A stretch of DNA of 23,231 nucleotides, from the NCBI GenBank assembly GCA_023399465.1, contig JAEWPB010000149.1, positions 1 to 23,231 of the forward strand. The letters run 5' to 3'. Under the pieces are notes generated by a model. It was not told the DNA's origin, ran no database searches, and saw nothing but the letters and a program-made list of their open reading frames with translations. A program made the translations under genes and the position numbers. Of the stretch, positions 13,999-21,951 are shown piece by piece (position 1 is the first letter of the stretch; each line of letters opens with the position of its first letter). The DNA comes from Pseudomonadota bacterium (GTDB lineage: Bacteria; Pseudomonadota; Alphaproteobacteria; Rhizobiales; Rhizobiaceae).

Positions 13999-14871
13999 TT
14001 GACCGATACCCTGTTGACCGATCTGCTCGCCGAGATGCGCCGCCTTTCCGATGCGATGGAGCGCCTCGCCGGCCCGCCCCCGGCGCAAAACGACTGGGAT
14101 GCCGCCGATTGCTTCGTCTGGTCGCCGGCGCGCCTCCATGTCCAGCCGGTGAAGAAGCCGAACCGCGTCGCCCTCAAACTTATCCGCGGCGTCGATCACG
14201 TCCGCGATATCCTGCACGAGAACACCGTGCGCTTTGCCGAAGGCTACCCGGCCAACAACGTGCTGCTCTGGGGCGCGCGCGGCATGGGCAAGTCCTCGCT
14301 CGTCAAGGCGGTCCACGAGGATGTCCGGCGCGAAAGCGGCGTGTCGCTGAAGCTCGTCGAGGTGCACCGCGAGGACATATCCACCCTGCCCATGCTGCTA
14401 GACATCCTCAAGGCGACCCCGCACCGGATCATCCTGTTCTGCGACGACCTTTCCTTCGACCATGACGATACCGCCTACAAGTCGCTGAAGGCAGCGCTCG
14501 ACGGCGGCATCGAGGGCCGTCCGGACAACGTGCTGTTCTACGCGACCTCGAACCGCCGCCACCTGCTGCCGCGCCACATGATGGAAAACGAGCAGTCGAC
14601 GGCGATCAACCCCTCGGAAGCGGTCGAGGAAAAGGTATCGCTGTCGGATCGTTTCGGCCTGTGGCTCGGCTTCCACAAGTGCAACCAGGAAGACTACCTG
14701 AAGATGATCGACACCTATGCCGAACACTTCCGGTTCGAGCTCGATCGCGACACGCTTCACCGCGAAGCCCTGGAATGGGCAACGACCCGTGGCGGACGCT
14801 CGGGTCGCGTCGCCTGGCAGTATATCCAGGATCTCGCCGGCCGCCTGAAGGTCAGGATCGATCGCGACTGA
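13999..14871 (+). CDS. DUF815 family P-loop ATPase (AAA+ like)
   Basis: This 290-residue protein has Walker A GARGMGKS at 92-99, Walker B RIILFCDDLSF at 143-153 and the sensor-like TSNRRHLLPR near 183. It also contains the conserved ENEQSTAINPSEAVEEKVSLSDRFGLWLGFH block that defines the DUF815 family. A C-terminal lid domain follows (ALEWATTRGGRSGRVAWQYIQDLAGR). The biological role of DUF815 ATPases is not established. The start is TTG at 13999, supported by AGGAGGA (13986-13992) six bases upstream, one of the best ribosome binding sites in the window; a downstream ATG at codon 13 has no such site. The gene is divergent from yajC and convergent with the inositol monophosphatase gene. Confidence 0.9.
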   Translation: MTDTLLTDLLAEMRRLSDAMERLAGPPPAQNDWDAADCFVWSPARLHVQPVKKPNRVALKLIRGVDHVRDILHENTVRFAEGYPANNVLLWGARGMGKSSLVKAVHEDVRRESGVSLKLVEVHREDISTLPMLLDILKATPHRIILFCDDLSFDHDDTAYKSLKAALDGGIEGRPDNVLFYATSNRRHLLPRHMMENEQSTAINPSEAVEEKVSLSDRFGLWLGFHKCNQEDYLKMIDTYAEHFRFELDRDTLHREALEWATTRGGRSGRVAWQYIQDLAGRLKVRIDRD

Positions 14872-14881
14872 TCTGGCGACG

Positions 14882-14904
14882 AGGGCCCGCTTCACGCGGG
14901 CCCT
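14882..14904. terminator. Shared terminator hairpin between convergent genes
   Basis: A perfect 9-bp GC-rich stem (AGGGCCCGC 14882-14890, GCGGGCCCT 14896-14904) with a 5-base loop lies between the stops of the DUF815 ATPase and the inositol monophosphatase gene. It lacks a clear T tract on either strand. Confidence 0.6.
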
Positions 14905-14922
14905 GCCACCTTGAACGTAGCC

Positions 14923-15747
14923 TCAGAGCGTGAAGACTTCGCGGCGCAGCGCGTTCCAGGACTCCCTGTCCGTGGACACGATGAGGCCGCCATCGACGTG
15001 ATCCGGCAGGTAGCGCGAGCCATCCAGCCGCGCAACATAGCCGCCGGCCTCCTCGACAATCAGCGCACCGGCCAGATGGTCCCAGGGCATCAGCTTGTTG
15101 TACATCATGAAATGCGCGTGGCCCGAAGCCATGGTGCGGTATTCATGCGCGGCGCAGCGATAGTTGAAGACGTAGCGGAGCTTGGCCATGTTGCCCATGA
15201 TGCCGGCGCGCATCTCGCGCGGGATGAACCCGGTCGAGGCCATGCCGTACATGTCGCCCAGTGCTGCCGGCTCGGACACCCGCAGGCGCTGCGCCTCGCC
15301 CGCACCCCGCTTCAGCCAGGCTCCCGCCCCTTTCTCGGCAACGACGAAATCATCACCCATCGGATCGTAGATGATCCCGGCGACGGTCTCGCCCTTGGAA
15401 ACGACCGATGCCATCACCCCGAAGGCGGGAACGCCGGAAGCGAAATTGAAGGTGCCGTCGATCGGGTCGACGACGACCGCCAGTTCGGCGCCGGCGAGGC
15501 TTCCGAGCAGCGCCGGATCGGCAGCCACCGATTCCTCGCCGATGAAGACCGCGGCCGGCGCAATTTTCGCGACTTCGGCCTTGATCATCCGCTCGGCTGC
15601 CTCGTCGGCCTCGGTGACAAGATCGGTCGCGTCCGTCTTCGTGCGCACGTCGGTGCTGCCAAGATTACGGAAACGCGGCAGGATCTCTGCTGCCGCCGCA
15701 CGCCGGAGAATGTCGCCGAGTGCCGAGATGTCGATTGTCGATGCCAC
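14923..15747 (-). CDS. Inositol monophosphatase family protein (SuhB-like)
   Basis: The protein has the three motifs of the Li-sensitive, Mg-dependent phosphatase family: GEES (75-78 in the longer numbering), VVDPIDGTFNFASG (metal ligands Asp99 and Asp102) and the C-terminal PWDHLAGALIVEEAGG (Asp228). Substrates in the family include inositol monophosphate, histidinol phosphate, PAP and fructose bisphosphate; the sequence alone does not decide between them. I chose the GTG at 15747, giving 274 residues, because AAGGAA lies six to seven bases before it and the product MASTIDISAL resembles rhizobial homologues. An upstream TTG at 15762 would add five residues and place that ribosome binding site inside the gene. 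It follows ttcA by 46 bases and is probably co-transcribed with it. Confidence 0.9.
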   Translation of the reverse strand: MASTIDISALGDILRRAAAAEILPRFRNLGSTDVRTKTDATDLVTEADEAAERMIKAEVAKIAPAAVFIGEESVAADPALLGSLAGAELAVVVDPIDGTFNFASGVPAFGVMASVVSKGETVAGIIYDPMGDDFVVAEKGAGAWLKRGAGEAQRLRVSEPAALGDMYGMASTGFIPREMRAGIMGNMAKLRYVFNYRCAAHEYRTMASGHAHFMMYNKLMPWDHLAGALIVEEAGGYVARLDGSRYLPDHVDGGLIVSTDRESWNALRREVFTL

Positions 15748-15793
15748 GATGCGTTCCTTCAATTTGCTAGGTCAGGCCGCGCGCAGCGGCCGA

Positions 15794-16684
15794 TCATGCC
15801 GTAGTGGTGCCGGATGACACTTCTGCGACAGCGAGGGCGGAAAAATCGAAAAGCCTGGGGTCGAGCAGGTGCGACGGGTTCACATGCGCCAGCGCCCGCA
15901 GCATGGTGTCCTTGCGCCCCGGCATCCGCGCCTCGATATCGGCGAGCATCGCCTTCATCGCATTGCGCTGGAGACCGTCCTGCGAACCGCAGAGATCGCA
16001 GGGAATGATCGGAAACTGCATGGCCGCCGCAAATTTCGCCATGTCGTCCTCGGCGCAATAGGCAAGCGGACGCAGCACCATCAGGTCGCCCTCGTCATTC
16101 AACAGCTTGGCCGGCATTCCCGCCAAGCGGCCGCCGTGGAAGAAATTCATGAAGAAGGTCTCAAGGATGTCCTCGCGGTGATGCCCGAGCACCAGCGCGT
16201 CGCACCCCTCTTCCCGGGCGATGCGATAGAGATTGCCGCGCCGCAGCCTCGAGCACAGCGAACAGTAGGTCCCGCCCGCCGGCACCTTCTCCTTCACGAT
16301 CGAATAGGTGTCGCGGTACTCGATCCGGTGCCTGACCCCGATCGAGGCGAGATAGTCGGGGAGCACGTGCTTCGGGAAATTCGGCTGGCCCTGGTCGAGG
16401 TTGCAGGCCACGAGTTCCACCGGCAGCAGCCCGCGCCACTGCAGATCGAGCAGGATCGCGAGCAGGCCGTAGCTGTCCTTGCCGCCGGACAGGCCGATCA
16501 GCCACCGCCTCTGCCCCTTCAGCATGTCGAAGTCGACGAAGGCCTGACGCACCTGCCGCAGCAGCCGCTTGCGCAGCTTGTTGAAGGAGACCGATTGCGG
16601 CGCATCGGCGAACAGCACGTTCATCACCGCGCTTTCCGTCGCCTCGTTCTCCAGATCATCCGCCAACTGAGATGCAATGTTCAT
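15794..16684 (-). CDS. ttcA: TtcA, tRNA 2-thiocytidine(32) synthetase
   Basis: TtcA thiolates cytidine 32 in the anticodon loop of some tRNAs, using ATP and an iron-sulfur cluster. The 296-residue protein has the PP-loop SGGKDS at 66-71. Two CxxC pairs, CSLC (141-144) and CDLC (229-232), are the expected cluster region in TtcA. The segments GGTYCSLCSRLRRGNLYRIAREEGCDALVLGHHREDILETFFMN and NPSHLLDPRLFDF are family-typical. The ATG at 16684 has only a weak upstream signal. It lies upstream of the inositol monophosphatase gene on the same strand and is separated from rpsD by a strong terminator. Confidence 0.95.
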   Translation of the reverse strand: MNIASQLADDLENEATESAVMNVLFADAPQSVSFNKLRKRLLRQVRQAFVDFDMLKGQRRWLIGLSGGKDSYGLLAILLDLQWRGLLPVELVACNLDQGQPNFPKHVLPDYLASIGVRHRIEYRDTYSIVKEKVPAGGTYCSLCSRLRRGNLYRIAREEGCDALVLGHHREDILETFFMNFFHGGRLAGMPAKLLNDEGDLMVLRPLAYCAEDDMAKFAAAMQFPIIPCDLCGSQDGLQRNAMKAMLADIEARMPGRKDTMLRALAHVNPSHLLDPRLFDFSALAVAEVSSGTTTA

Positions 16685-16820
16685 GCGTTTTCGCCCAACA
16701 GTTCCGCCGCACGCCGCGGCTCACAAGGCAATGCCCGTATCCGCGGCCAAGATCAAGTCCGCGGTCGACGCAGTTCGGCTTCGCGGGAGCAGCCATACGG
16801 GTCCGGAGGATCCACAATAC

Positions 16821-16850
16821 AAAAAAGCCGCCCCGAGAGGAGCGGCTTTT
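16821..16850 (-). terminator. Terminator of rpsD
   Basis: Stem GCCGC (16827-16831) / GCGGC (16842-16846) is extended by an inner CC/GG pair around a GAGA loop and flanked by AAAAAA and TTTT. Read on the minus strand it ends in a long U tract, 26 bases after the rpsD stop. Confidence 0.87.
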
Positions 16851-16875
16851 GATCTGATATCCTGTCGCGCAGCGA

Positions 16876-17493
16876 TTAGCGCGAGTAGAATTCGACGACC
16901 AGGTTCGGTTCCATGATGACCGGGTAAGGCACGTCGGAGAGAGCCGGAACGCGAGCGTAGGTAGCAACCATCTTGTTGTGGTCGACTTCGATGTAGTCAG
17001 GAACGTCACGCTCGGCGAGCTGAACGGCTTCGAGAACCGTAACGAGCTGCTTGGACTTCTGGCGGACTTCGATGACGTCGCCCGGCTTGCAGCGGTAGGA
17101 ACCGATGTTGACGCGGACGCCATTGACGTTGACGTGGCCGTGGTTGACGAACTGACGGGCAGCGAAGACCGTCGGAACGAACTTGGCGCGGTAGACGATG
17201 GCGTCGAGGCGCGACTCGAGAAGACCGATCAGGTTTTCCGAGGTGTCACCCTTGCGGCGGTTGGCTTCGTCGAAGATCGCGCGGAACTGCTTCTCGCGGA
17301 TATCGCCGTAGTAGCCCTTCAGCTTCTGCTTGGCGCGGAGCTGAACGCCGAAGTCGGACATCTTGCCCTTGCGGCGCTGGCCGTGCTGGCCCGGGCCGTA
17401 TTCGCGACGGTTGACCGGGGACTTCGGACGACCCCAGATGTTTTCGCCCATGCGGCGGTCAATTTTGTACTTGGACGATTCGCGCTTGCTCAT
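16876..17493 (-). CDS. rpsD: 30S ribosomal protein S4
   Basis: This 205-residue protein matches S4 from end to end. It has the N-terminal SKYKIDRRMGENIWG and the REYGPGQHGQRRKGKMSDFGVQLRAKQKLKGYYG block, then the S4 RNA-binding domain at about 94-155 (SRLDAIVYRAKFVPTVFAARQFVNHGHVNVNG) and the conserved C-terminus NLVVEFYSR. S4 binds 16S rRNA early in small-subunit assembly. The ATG at 17493 is preceded by AAGGAA. Here rpsD stands alone, not in the alpha operon, as is common in alphaproteobacteria. A strong promoter about 170 bases upstream and a structured leader suggest its own control. Confidence 0.98.
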   Translation of the reverse strand: MSKRESSKYKIDRRMGENIWGRPKSPVNRREYGPGQHGQRRKGKMSDFGVQLRAKQKLKGYYGDIREKQFRAIFDEANRRKGDTSENLIGLLESRLDAIVYRAKFVPTVFAARQFVNHGHVNVNGVRVNIGSYRCKPGDVIEVRQKSKQLVTVLEAVQLAERDVPDYIEVDHNKMVATYARVPALSDVPYPVIMEPNLVVEFYSR

Positions 17494-17518
17494 CGCATTT
17501 CCTTCTCAACAGGTTACA

Positions 17519-17538
17519 CCGCTTTGTTGCCAAAGCGG
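17519..17538 (-). promoter_or_regulatory. Hairpin with GCAA tetraloop in the rpsD leader
   Basis: A perfect 8-bp stem, CCGCTTTG / CAAAGCGG on the minus strand, is capped by GCAA, a GNRA tetraloop. It ends 25 bases before the rpsD start codon, within the predicted ~165-base leader, and has no U tract, so it is not a terminator. A role in S4 autoregulation is a guess. Confidence 0.5.
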
Positions 17539-17664
17539 ATCAAGGAAACACGCCCTCCTCTGAACCTCGTTTTGGAAGCTCTGACAGGTTTCTCACGAAG
17601 CGATCGGAGATAACCACGGGACATGTCGGTTTACAACGGACCTTCAAGACCCGAAGTTGGGGGG

Positions 17665-17693
17665 TCTATAAGTTCGGCGCCGGAAAAAGTCAA
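17665..17693 (-). promoter_or_regulatory. Promoter of rpsD
   Basis: On the minus strand TTGACT (17693-17688) and TATAGA (17670-17665) are separated by exactly 17 bp, close to the sigma-70 consensus. The predicted start near 17658 gives a leader of about 165 bases. The remaining bases up to the TerC gene (17694-17824) show no convincing promoter or riboswitch. Confidence 0.7.
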
Positions 17694-17824
17694 CGTCGGT
17701 CTTGAAGTTTTGCGACCGGCCGCCCACTTGACGCCTCACGCAGCGCCGGGCCCCTCTGACGTTGAGCGCCGGATTCTCGTGATGTCGGGGCTGCGATCTA
17801 AAACCTTCCGGCAAAGGAAACCCC

Positions 17825-18820
17825 GTGTTGGATTTTCTTTGGATTGATTTTCTGGGCACCCCGGCCTGGATGTGGCTTACTTTCGTTGCTCTCGTAATAT
17901 TCCTACTCGCACTTGATCTCGGTGTCATGCACAAGGAAAGCCGTGAAATCGGCATCAAGGAGAGCTTTCTTCTCTCAGGCTTTTACATGACCCTTGGCGT
18001 GGCCTTCGGCGGCTGGGTCTGGTTCCAGAACGGCCAGCAGTCGGGCCTCGAATACCTGACGGGCTTCGTCGTCGAAAAGAGCCTGGCAATGGACAATATC
18101 TTCGTCATTGCCATGATCTTCAGCTATTTCTCGATTCCCCGCGCCTACCAGCACCGCGTGCTGCTCTGGGGCATTCTCGGCGTCATTGTCCTGCGCGGCA
18201 TCATGATCGGCGCCGGAGCGGCCATCGTCGAAAACTACAGCTGGGTTCTCTATTTCTTCGCCGCATTCCTCATCTTCACCGGCATCAAGATGCTGCTGTC
18301 GGCCGAGGAGGAATACGACGTCTCCGGCAACCCCGTGCTGAAGTTCCTGCGCAGGCACCTGCCGGTCACCGACGGCCTGCGCGGCGAACGCTTCCTCGTC
18401 AGGGAAACCGACGCGAAGAGCGGCAAGGTGAAGACGCTGGTCACGCCGCTGCTACTGGCGCTGGTCATGGTCGAACTCGCCGACGTGATCTTTGCGGTCG
18501 ATTCGATCCCGGCGATCTTCGCCATCACCACCGACCCGTTCGTGGTCTACACCTCGAACATCTTCGCGATCCTCGGCCTGCGTGCGCTCTATTTCGCGCT
18601 GTCGGCCATGATCCATCGTTTCGCCTACCTGAAGTACGCGCTCTCGGTGGTTCTGATCTTCATCGGTTCGAAGATCTTCGTCGCCGACATGCTCGGCCTG
18701 GCGAAAATCCCGCCGACGGTCTCGCTGACGGTCACGATCGCCATTCTCGCCGCCGGCGTCTTTGGCTCGCTCTGGGCCACGCGCGGCACGGAAGCGGACG
18801 AAAACGGCTCGCACACCTGA
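17825..18820 (+). CDS. TerC/Alx family integral membrane protein
   Basis: The 331-residue protein has about eight to nine membrane helices and the two acidic motifs of the TerC family: EKSLAMDNIFVIAMIFSYFSIP at about 84-105 and VELADVIFAVDSIPAIFAITTDPFVVYTSNIFAILGLRALYF at about 217-258. Members such as E. coli Alx export manganese, and others are tied to tellurite resistance or to metal loading of exported enzymes. Full-length similarity is to the Alx type. The start is GTG at 17825, with AAAGGAAA eight bases upstream. The gene is divergent from rpsD and ends at a strong terminator. I looked for a yybP-ykoY manganese riboswitch upstream and found none. Confidence 0.93.
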   Translation: MLDFLWIDFLGTPAWMWLTFVALVIFLLALDLGVMHKESREIGIKESFLLSGFYMTLGVAFGGWVWFQNGQQSGLEYLTGFVVEKSLAMDNIFVIAMIFSYFSIPRAYQHRVLLWGILGVIVLRGIMIGAGAAIVENYSWVLYFFAAFLIFTGIKMLLSAEEEYDVSGNPVLKFLRRHLPVTDGLRGERFLVRETDAKSGKVKTLVTPLLLALVMVELADVIFAVDSIPAIFAITTDPFVVYTSNIFAILGLRALYFALSAMIHRFAYLKYALSVVLIFIGSKIFVADMLGLAKIPPTVSLTVTIAILAAGVFGSLWATRGTEADENGSHT

Positions 18821-18841
18821 GGCGTCCCCCTTCACAAGCAG

Positions 18842-18868
18842 AAAGAGCGGCTCCCGGCCGCTCTTTTT
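18842..18868 (+). terminator. Terminator of the TerC gene
   Basis: The perfect 10-bp stem AAAGAGCGGC (18842-18851) / GCCGCTCTTT (18857-18866) with a 5-base loop runs into five T residues. The A-rich left arm may let it also work for the convergent HerA-like gene. Confidence 0.9.
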
Positions 18869-18892
18869 CGTTCTGCATGGTGCCTTGAGGCG

Positions 18893-20392
18893 TTACTCGG
18901 CCGCCGATTGCGGCGCATCGTCGGCATCCGCCACATTAGGATCGCCGGGCGTGGTCTCGGCCTCGAGATCGGGAAAGGCGACGATGCGCTTGCCGGCGAG
19001 ATCGGTGTGGACCACAACGAGCCCCTGTTCCTCGAAATAGCCGAGCAGGCGCCGCGCCCGGCGTGCCGAGTGGGTTCCATAGGCCTTGGCGATGCGATGG
19101 TCGGACGGGCAAGGCTCACCCTTCAGCGCGGCCTTCGCCAGCAGCAGGAACACGCCCTGCAGGTCGTCGGAGACACGCGTCGACAGTTCGAGCGCCATGT
19201 TCCAGCCCTCGCCCGCCGCAGTCTCCTCGTCGACCCCCGAGCGCGTGATCGCCACGCGGCGGCGGAACTCCGACAGCGACATCGGCTGGCCGGTGATGCG
19301 GCGCATCCGGGCGCGCACCAGGAAATCCTGATAGAGCACCGCGTCGGAGCGGAACGCCGCTTCGGGATTTTCGAGAATTTCGGAGAGAACCCCTGCCAGC
19401 CGCTCTTCCCGTTCTTCCGCCGACATCTCGGCGGCAGCAGGCCGGTGCTCGCTCGGTGGAGGCGTCGCCGCCGGGGTCGAGCGGGAAAGCTCGGCGAGAA
19501 TATCGGTGGTGGGGCGCGGCGCCGGCGGGGTGCGGCGCACCAGCGGCCGGGTGAATTCCTCCGGGTCCGGCGTAAAGATCAGGTCCTCGACGTCCTGCGG
19601 CGCATCCGGCAGCGGCATCAGCTTCGGACTGGACGAGCGCGCCGAGGTTTCGACCGCACCGATGACGATCGGCAGCGGCCGGCGCGACAATGCCGGGCCG
19701 AGGGCGACGAAATTGCCGCGCTTGAGATCGCGGAACATCTCCGCCTGCCTGCGGTCCATGCCGAGAAGGTCGGCGGCACGCGCCATGTCGATGTCGAGGA
19801 AGGTTCGCCCCATCAGGAAGTTCGAGGCCTCGGCCGCGACGTTCTTGGCAAGCTTGGCGAGACGCTGGGTAGCGATCACACCGGCAAGTCCGCGCTTGCG
19901 GCCGCGGCACATCAGGTTGGTCATCGCGCCGAGCGAGGCCTTGCGGGCATCTTCCGACACATCGCCGCCGACCGAAGGCGCGAACATCTGCGCCTCGTCG
20001 ACCACCACCAGCACCGGATACCAGTACTCGCGCTCGGCATCGAACATGCCGTTGAGGAAGGCAGCGGCGGCTCGCATCTGCTGCTCGATATCGAGGCCCT
20101 CGAGCGTCAAAACGCAGGAAACGCGATGCTGGCGGATACGGGTGGCGATGCCGATCAGTTCGGCTTCGGTGCGATCACCGTCGACCACCACATGGCCGTA
20201 CTTGTCGGAGAGCGTCACGAAGTCGCCCTCCGGATCGATGATGCACTGCTGCACCCACGGGGCGGACTGTTCGAGAAGACGCCGCAACAGATGCGACTTG
20301 CCGGAACCGGAATTGCCCTGCACCAGAAGGCGGGTAGCCAGAAGCTCCTCGATATCGAGCTTGGCAGGCTGGCCGCCCTGCACCGTTCCCAT
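18893..20392 (-). CDS. HerA-like P-loop ATPase with C-terminal winged-helix-like region
   Basis: From the ATG at 20392 the protein has 499 residues. Walker A GNSGSGKS is at 26-33 and Walker B PVLVVVDEAQ ends in Asp132-Glu133. The RGRKRGLAGVIATQRLAKLAKNV segment is the usual HerA/FtsK-superfamily sensor region. A Pro/Thr/Ser-rich linker (about 290-350) separates the ATPase from a C-terminal part whose KGEPCPSDHRIAKAYGTHSARRARRLLGYFEEQGLVVV segment looks like a winged helix. HerA-type ATPases translocate DNA, usually with the nuclease NurA; no nurA-like gene is near, so the function is unknown. In-frame starts further upstream (20482, 20476) would put the N-terminus inside the U tract of the preceding gene's terminator, so I prefer 20392. 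Confidence 0.85.
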   Translation of the reverse strand: MGTVQGGQPAKLDIEELLATRLLVQGNSGSGKSHLLRRLLEQSAPWVQQCIIDPEGDFVTLSDKYGHVVVDGDRTEAELIGIATRIRQHRVSCVLTLEGLDIEQQMRAAAAFLNGMFDAEREYWYPVLVVVDEAQMFAPSVGGDVSEDARKASLGAMTNLMCRGRKRGLAGVIATQRLAKLAKNVAAEASNFLMGRTFLDIDMARAADLLGMDRRQAEMFRDLKRGNFVALGPALSRRPLPIVIGAVETSARSSSPKLMPLPDAPQDVEDLIFTPDPEEFTRPLVRRTPPAPRPTTDILAELSRSTPAATPPPSEHRPAAAEMSAEEREERLAGVLSEILENPEAAFRSDAVLYQDFLVRARMRRITGQPMSLSEFRRRVAITRSGVDEETAAGEGWNMALELSTRVSDDLQGVFLLLAKAALKGEPCPSDHRIAKAYGTHSARRARRLLGYFEEQGLVVVHTDLAGKRIVAFPDLEAETTPGDPNVADADDAPQSAAE

Positions 20393-20477
20393 ATCGATTC
20401 CGACCTGCAATTCCAGAAACCCCGCGCTGGCTGAGCGAATGAATGACTGCGGCGCATCAGGCGCCGCCGCTCGCATT

Positions 20478-20508
20478 AACAAAATTTCCCGGCGCTGGCG
20501 CGCCGGGA
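20478..20508 (-). terminator. Terminator of the CBS-domain membrane protein gene
   Basis: The perfect 9-bp stem TCCCGGCGC (20487-20495) / GCGCCGGGA (20500-20508) with a 4-base loop is followed on the minus strand by AATTTTGTT. A smaller hairpin overlaps the gene's stop codon at 20530-20556. Confidence 0.75.
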
Positions 20509-20553
20509 GATGAATTTACCCACAGGCAATAGACCCTGCAAAAAGTCGCAGGT

Positions 20554-21843
20554 CTAGATTTCCGGCTGTTCGACCGGGGTGACCAGCACCTTGTCGACAC
20601 GACGGCCGTCAAGGTCGATGACCTCGAACTTCCAGCCGTCCTTGACGAAGCTCTCGCCAAGCTCGGGAATGCGCTTCATCTCGTCGATGATGAAGCCGGC
20701 GACCGTGGTGAAGTCGGGATCGGGCGCGACCCGCACGCGGATGCGCTCGACGAACTCGTCGATCGGCGTCCAGCCGGCGACCAGATAGGAACCGTCATCG
20801 CGCTTCAGCACCGCCGGTTCGTCGTCGCCCTCCTCCTGGAATGCGCCGGTAATGGCCTCGAGGATGTCGCCCGAGGTGACGATGCCTTCGAAATGGCCGT
20901 ATTCGTCATAGACCAGCACCATGTGCAGCGGTGTCTTGCGCATCGCCTCGATGATATCGGTGGCAGCGGTCAGGTCGGACACGATCGGCACTTCGGTGAC
21001 GAGCGCGCTGACATCGACATTGCCGTCCGCCATGGCCTCGTAGGCCTTGCGGGCAAACAGCACGCCGACGATCTCGTCCGAATCGCTGGCGGAGCGGACC
21101 GGCAGGCGCGAATGCTGGCTGTTGCGAAGCGCTTCCTTGAGTTCGTCGAGCGTAAAGTCGAGATCCACCGTCTGCACGTCGCGGCGCGGCGTCATCAGCC
21201 CTCGCGCGGTGCGGTCGGCAAGACGCATCACGCCGGAGATCATCGCCTGCTCCTCGGTCTCGATCACGCCGGCGCTTTGCGCTTCCGCAAGCACCGTCTT
21301 GATCTCCTCATCGGTCACCGTGCCGGCGGATGCGCCGCTCTGGCCGAGCAGGCCGAGAACCGCCTTGCCCGAGGCATCGAGCAGCCAGACGAGCGGCGCG
21401 GCGATGCGCGAAAGCAGCATCATCGGCCTCGCCACCTTCGAGGCGACCGCCTCGGGATTGCGAAGCGCGATCTGCTTCGGGACGAGTTCGCCGACGATCA
21501 GCGACAGGTAGGTGATGATGACGACGACCGAACCGACGCCGAGGCCGTTCGCTGCGGCAACGGACAGGCCCTGATCCAGCAGCCATCCGGAAAGGCGAGC
21601 GCCGAGCGTCGCCCCGGAAAAGGCACCCGAAAGGACGCCAACGAGGGTGATCCCGATCTGGACGGTAGAAAGGAAGCGGCCCGGATTGTCCGCCAGGCGC
21701 ATGGCGATCTGGGCGCCGTGATCACCTTGCTCACTCAGGACTTTCAGGCGCGCAGGCCGGGAAGAAACGACCGCCAGTTCCGACATGGCGAGAACGCCGT
21801 TCAGAAGCGTCAGAAGAACGACGATTAGAATCTCGGTTAACAA
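20554..21843 (-). CDS. Hemolysin/CorC family membrane protein with CBS domains (DUF21-CBS-CorC_HlyC)
   Basis: The 429 residues show the full architecture. The DUF21 membrane domain (about 1-190) contains NGVLAMSELAVVSSRPARL and SLIVGELVPKQIALRNPE. A CBS pair follows at about 205-335 (MTPRRDVQTVDLDFTLDEL, then VYDEYGHFEGIVTSGDILEAITG), then the C-terminal CorC_HlyC domain (about 350-425, DDGSYLVAGWTPIDEF and TTVAGFIIDEMKRIPELGESF). The family is associated with magnesium or cobalt transport and was named after hemolysin C; hemolysis is not implied. The only in-frame start upstream of the first membrane helix is TTG at 21843. A GAGGAG lies about 15 bases before it, an unusually long spacing, so the start is less certain than the rest. 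Confidence 0.93.
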   Translation of the reverse strand: MLTEILIVVLLTLLNGVLAMSELAVVSSRPARLKVLSEQGDHGAQIAMRLADNPGRFLSTVQIGITLVGVLSGAFSGATLGARLSGWLLDQGLSVAAANGLGVGSVVVIITYLSLIVGELVPKQIALRNPEAVASKVARPMMLLSRIAAPLVWLLDASGKAVLGLLGQSGASAGTVTDEEIKTVLAEAQSAGVIETEEQAMISGVMRLADRTARGLMTPRRDVQTVDLDFTLDELKEALRNSQHSRLPVRSASDSDEIVGVLFARKAYEAMADGNVDVSALVTEVPIVSDLTAATDIIEAMRKTPLHMVLVYDEYGHFEGIVTSGDILEAITGAFQEEGDDEPAVLKRDDGSYLVAGWTPIDEFVERIRVRVAPDPDFTTVAGFIIDEMKRIPELGESFVKDGWKFEVIDLDGRRVDKVLVTPVEQPEI

Positions 21844-21951
21844 CTTAAGCGAGCAAAGCTCCTCTACACCGGCTTAGCGTCCGGCCACGCCCCGTCCTCT
21901 ATCACACGTCAACGTCTGCGCCAAACGGCGAATGCCGGCGTCAGCAAACTA

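Noticed and set aside
14923..15747. Link between the inositol monophosphatase (SuhB-like) gene and the 'suhB' RNA motif
   Set aside because: The RNA family was named after a neighbour in other genomes; here the sRNA is almost 10 kb away, so the shared name has no local meaning.
17694..17824. Possible yybP-ykoY manganese riboswitch before the TerC/Alx gene
   Set aside because: I looked because alx in E. coli has one, but could not find the conserved loop sequences or a convincing switch hairpin.
18908..20434. Plus-strand open frame of about 500 codons
   Set aside because: It is the complement of the HerA-like gene, whose Walker motifs are intact on the minus strand.
20393..20482. Longer N-terminus of the HerA-like ATPase
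   Set aside because: The upstream TTG and ATG starts sit in the U tract of the preceding terminator and would encode 28-30 residues without family-like sequence.
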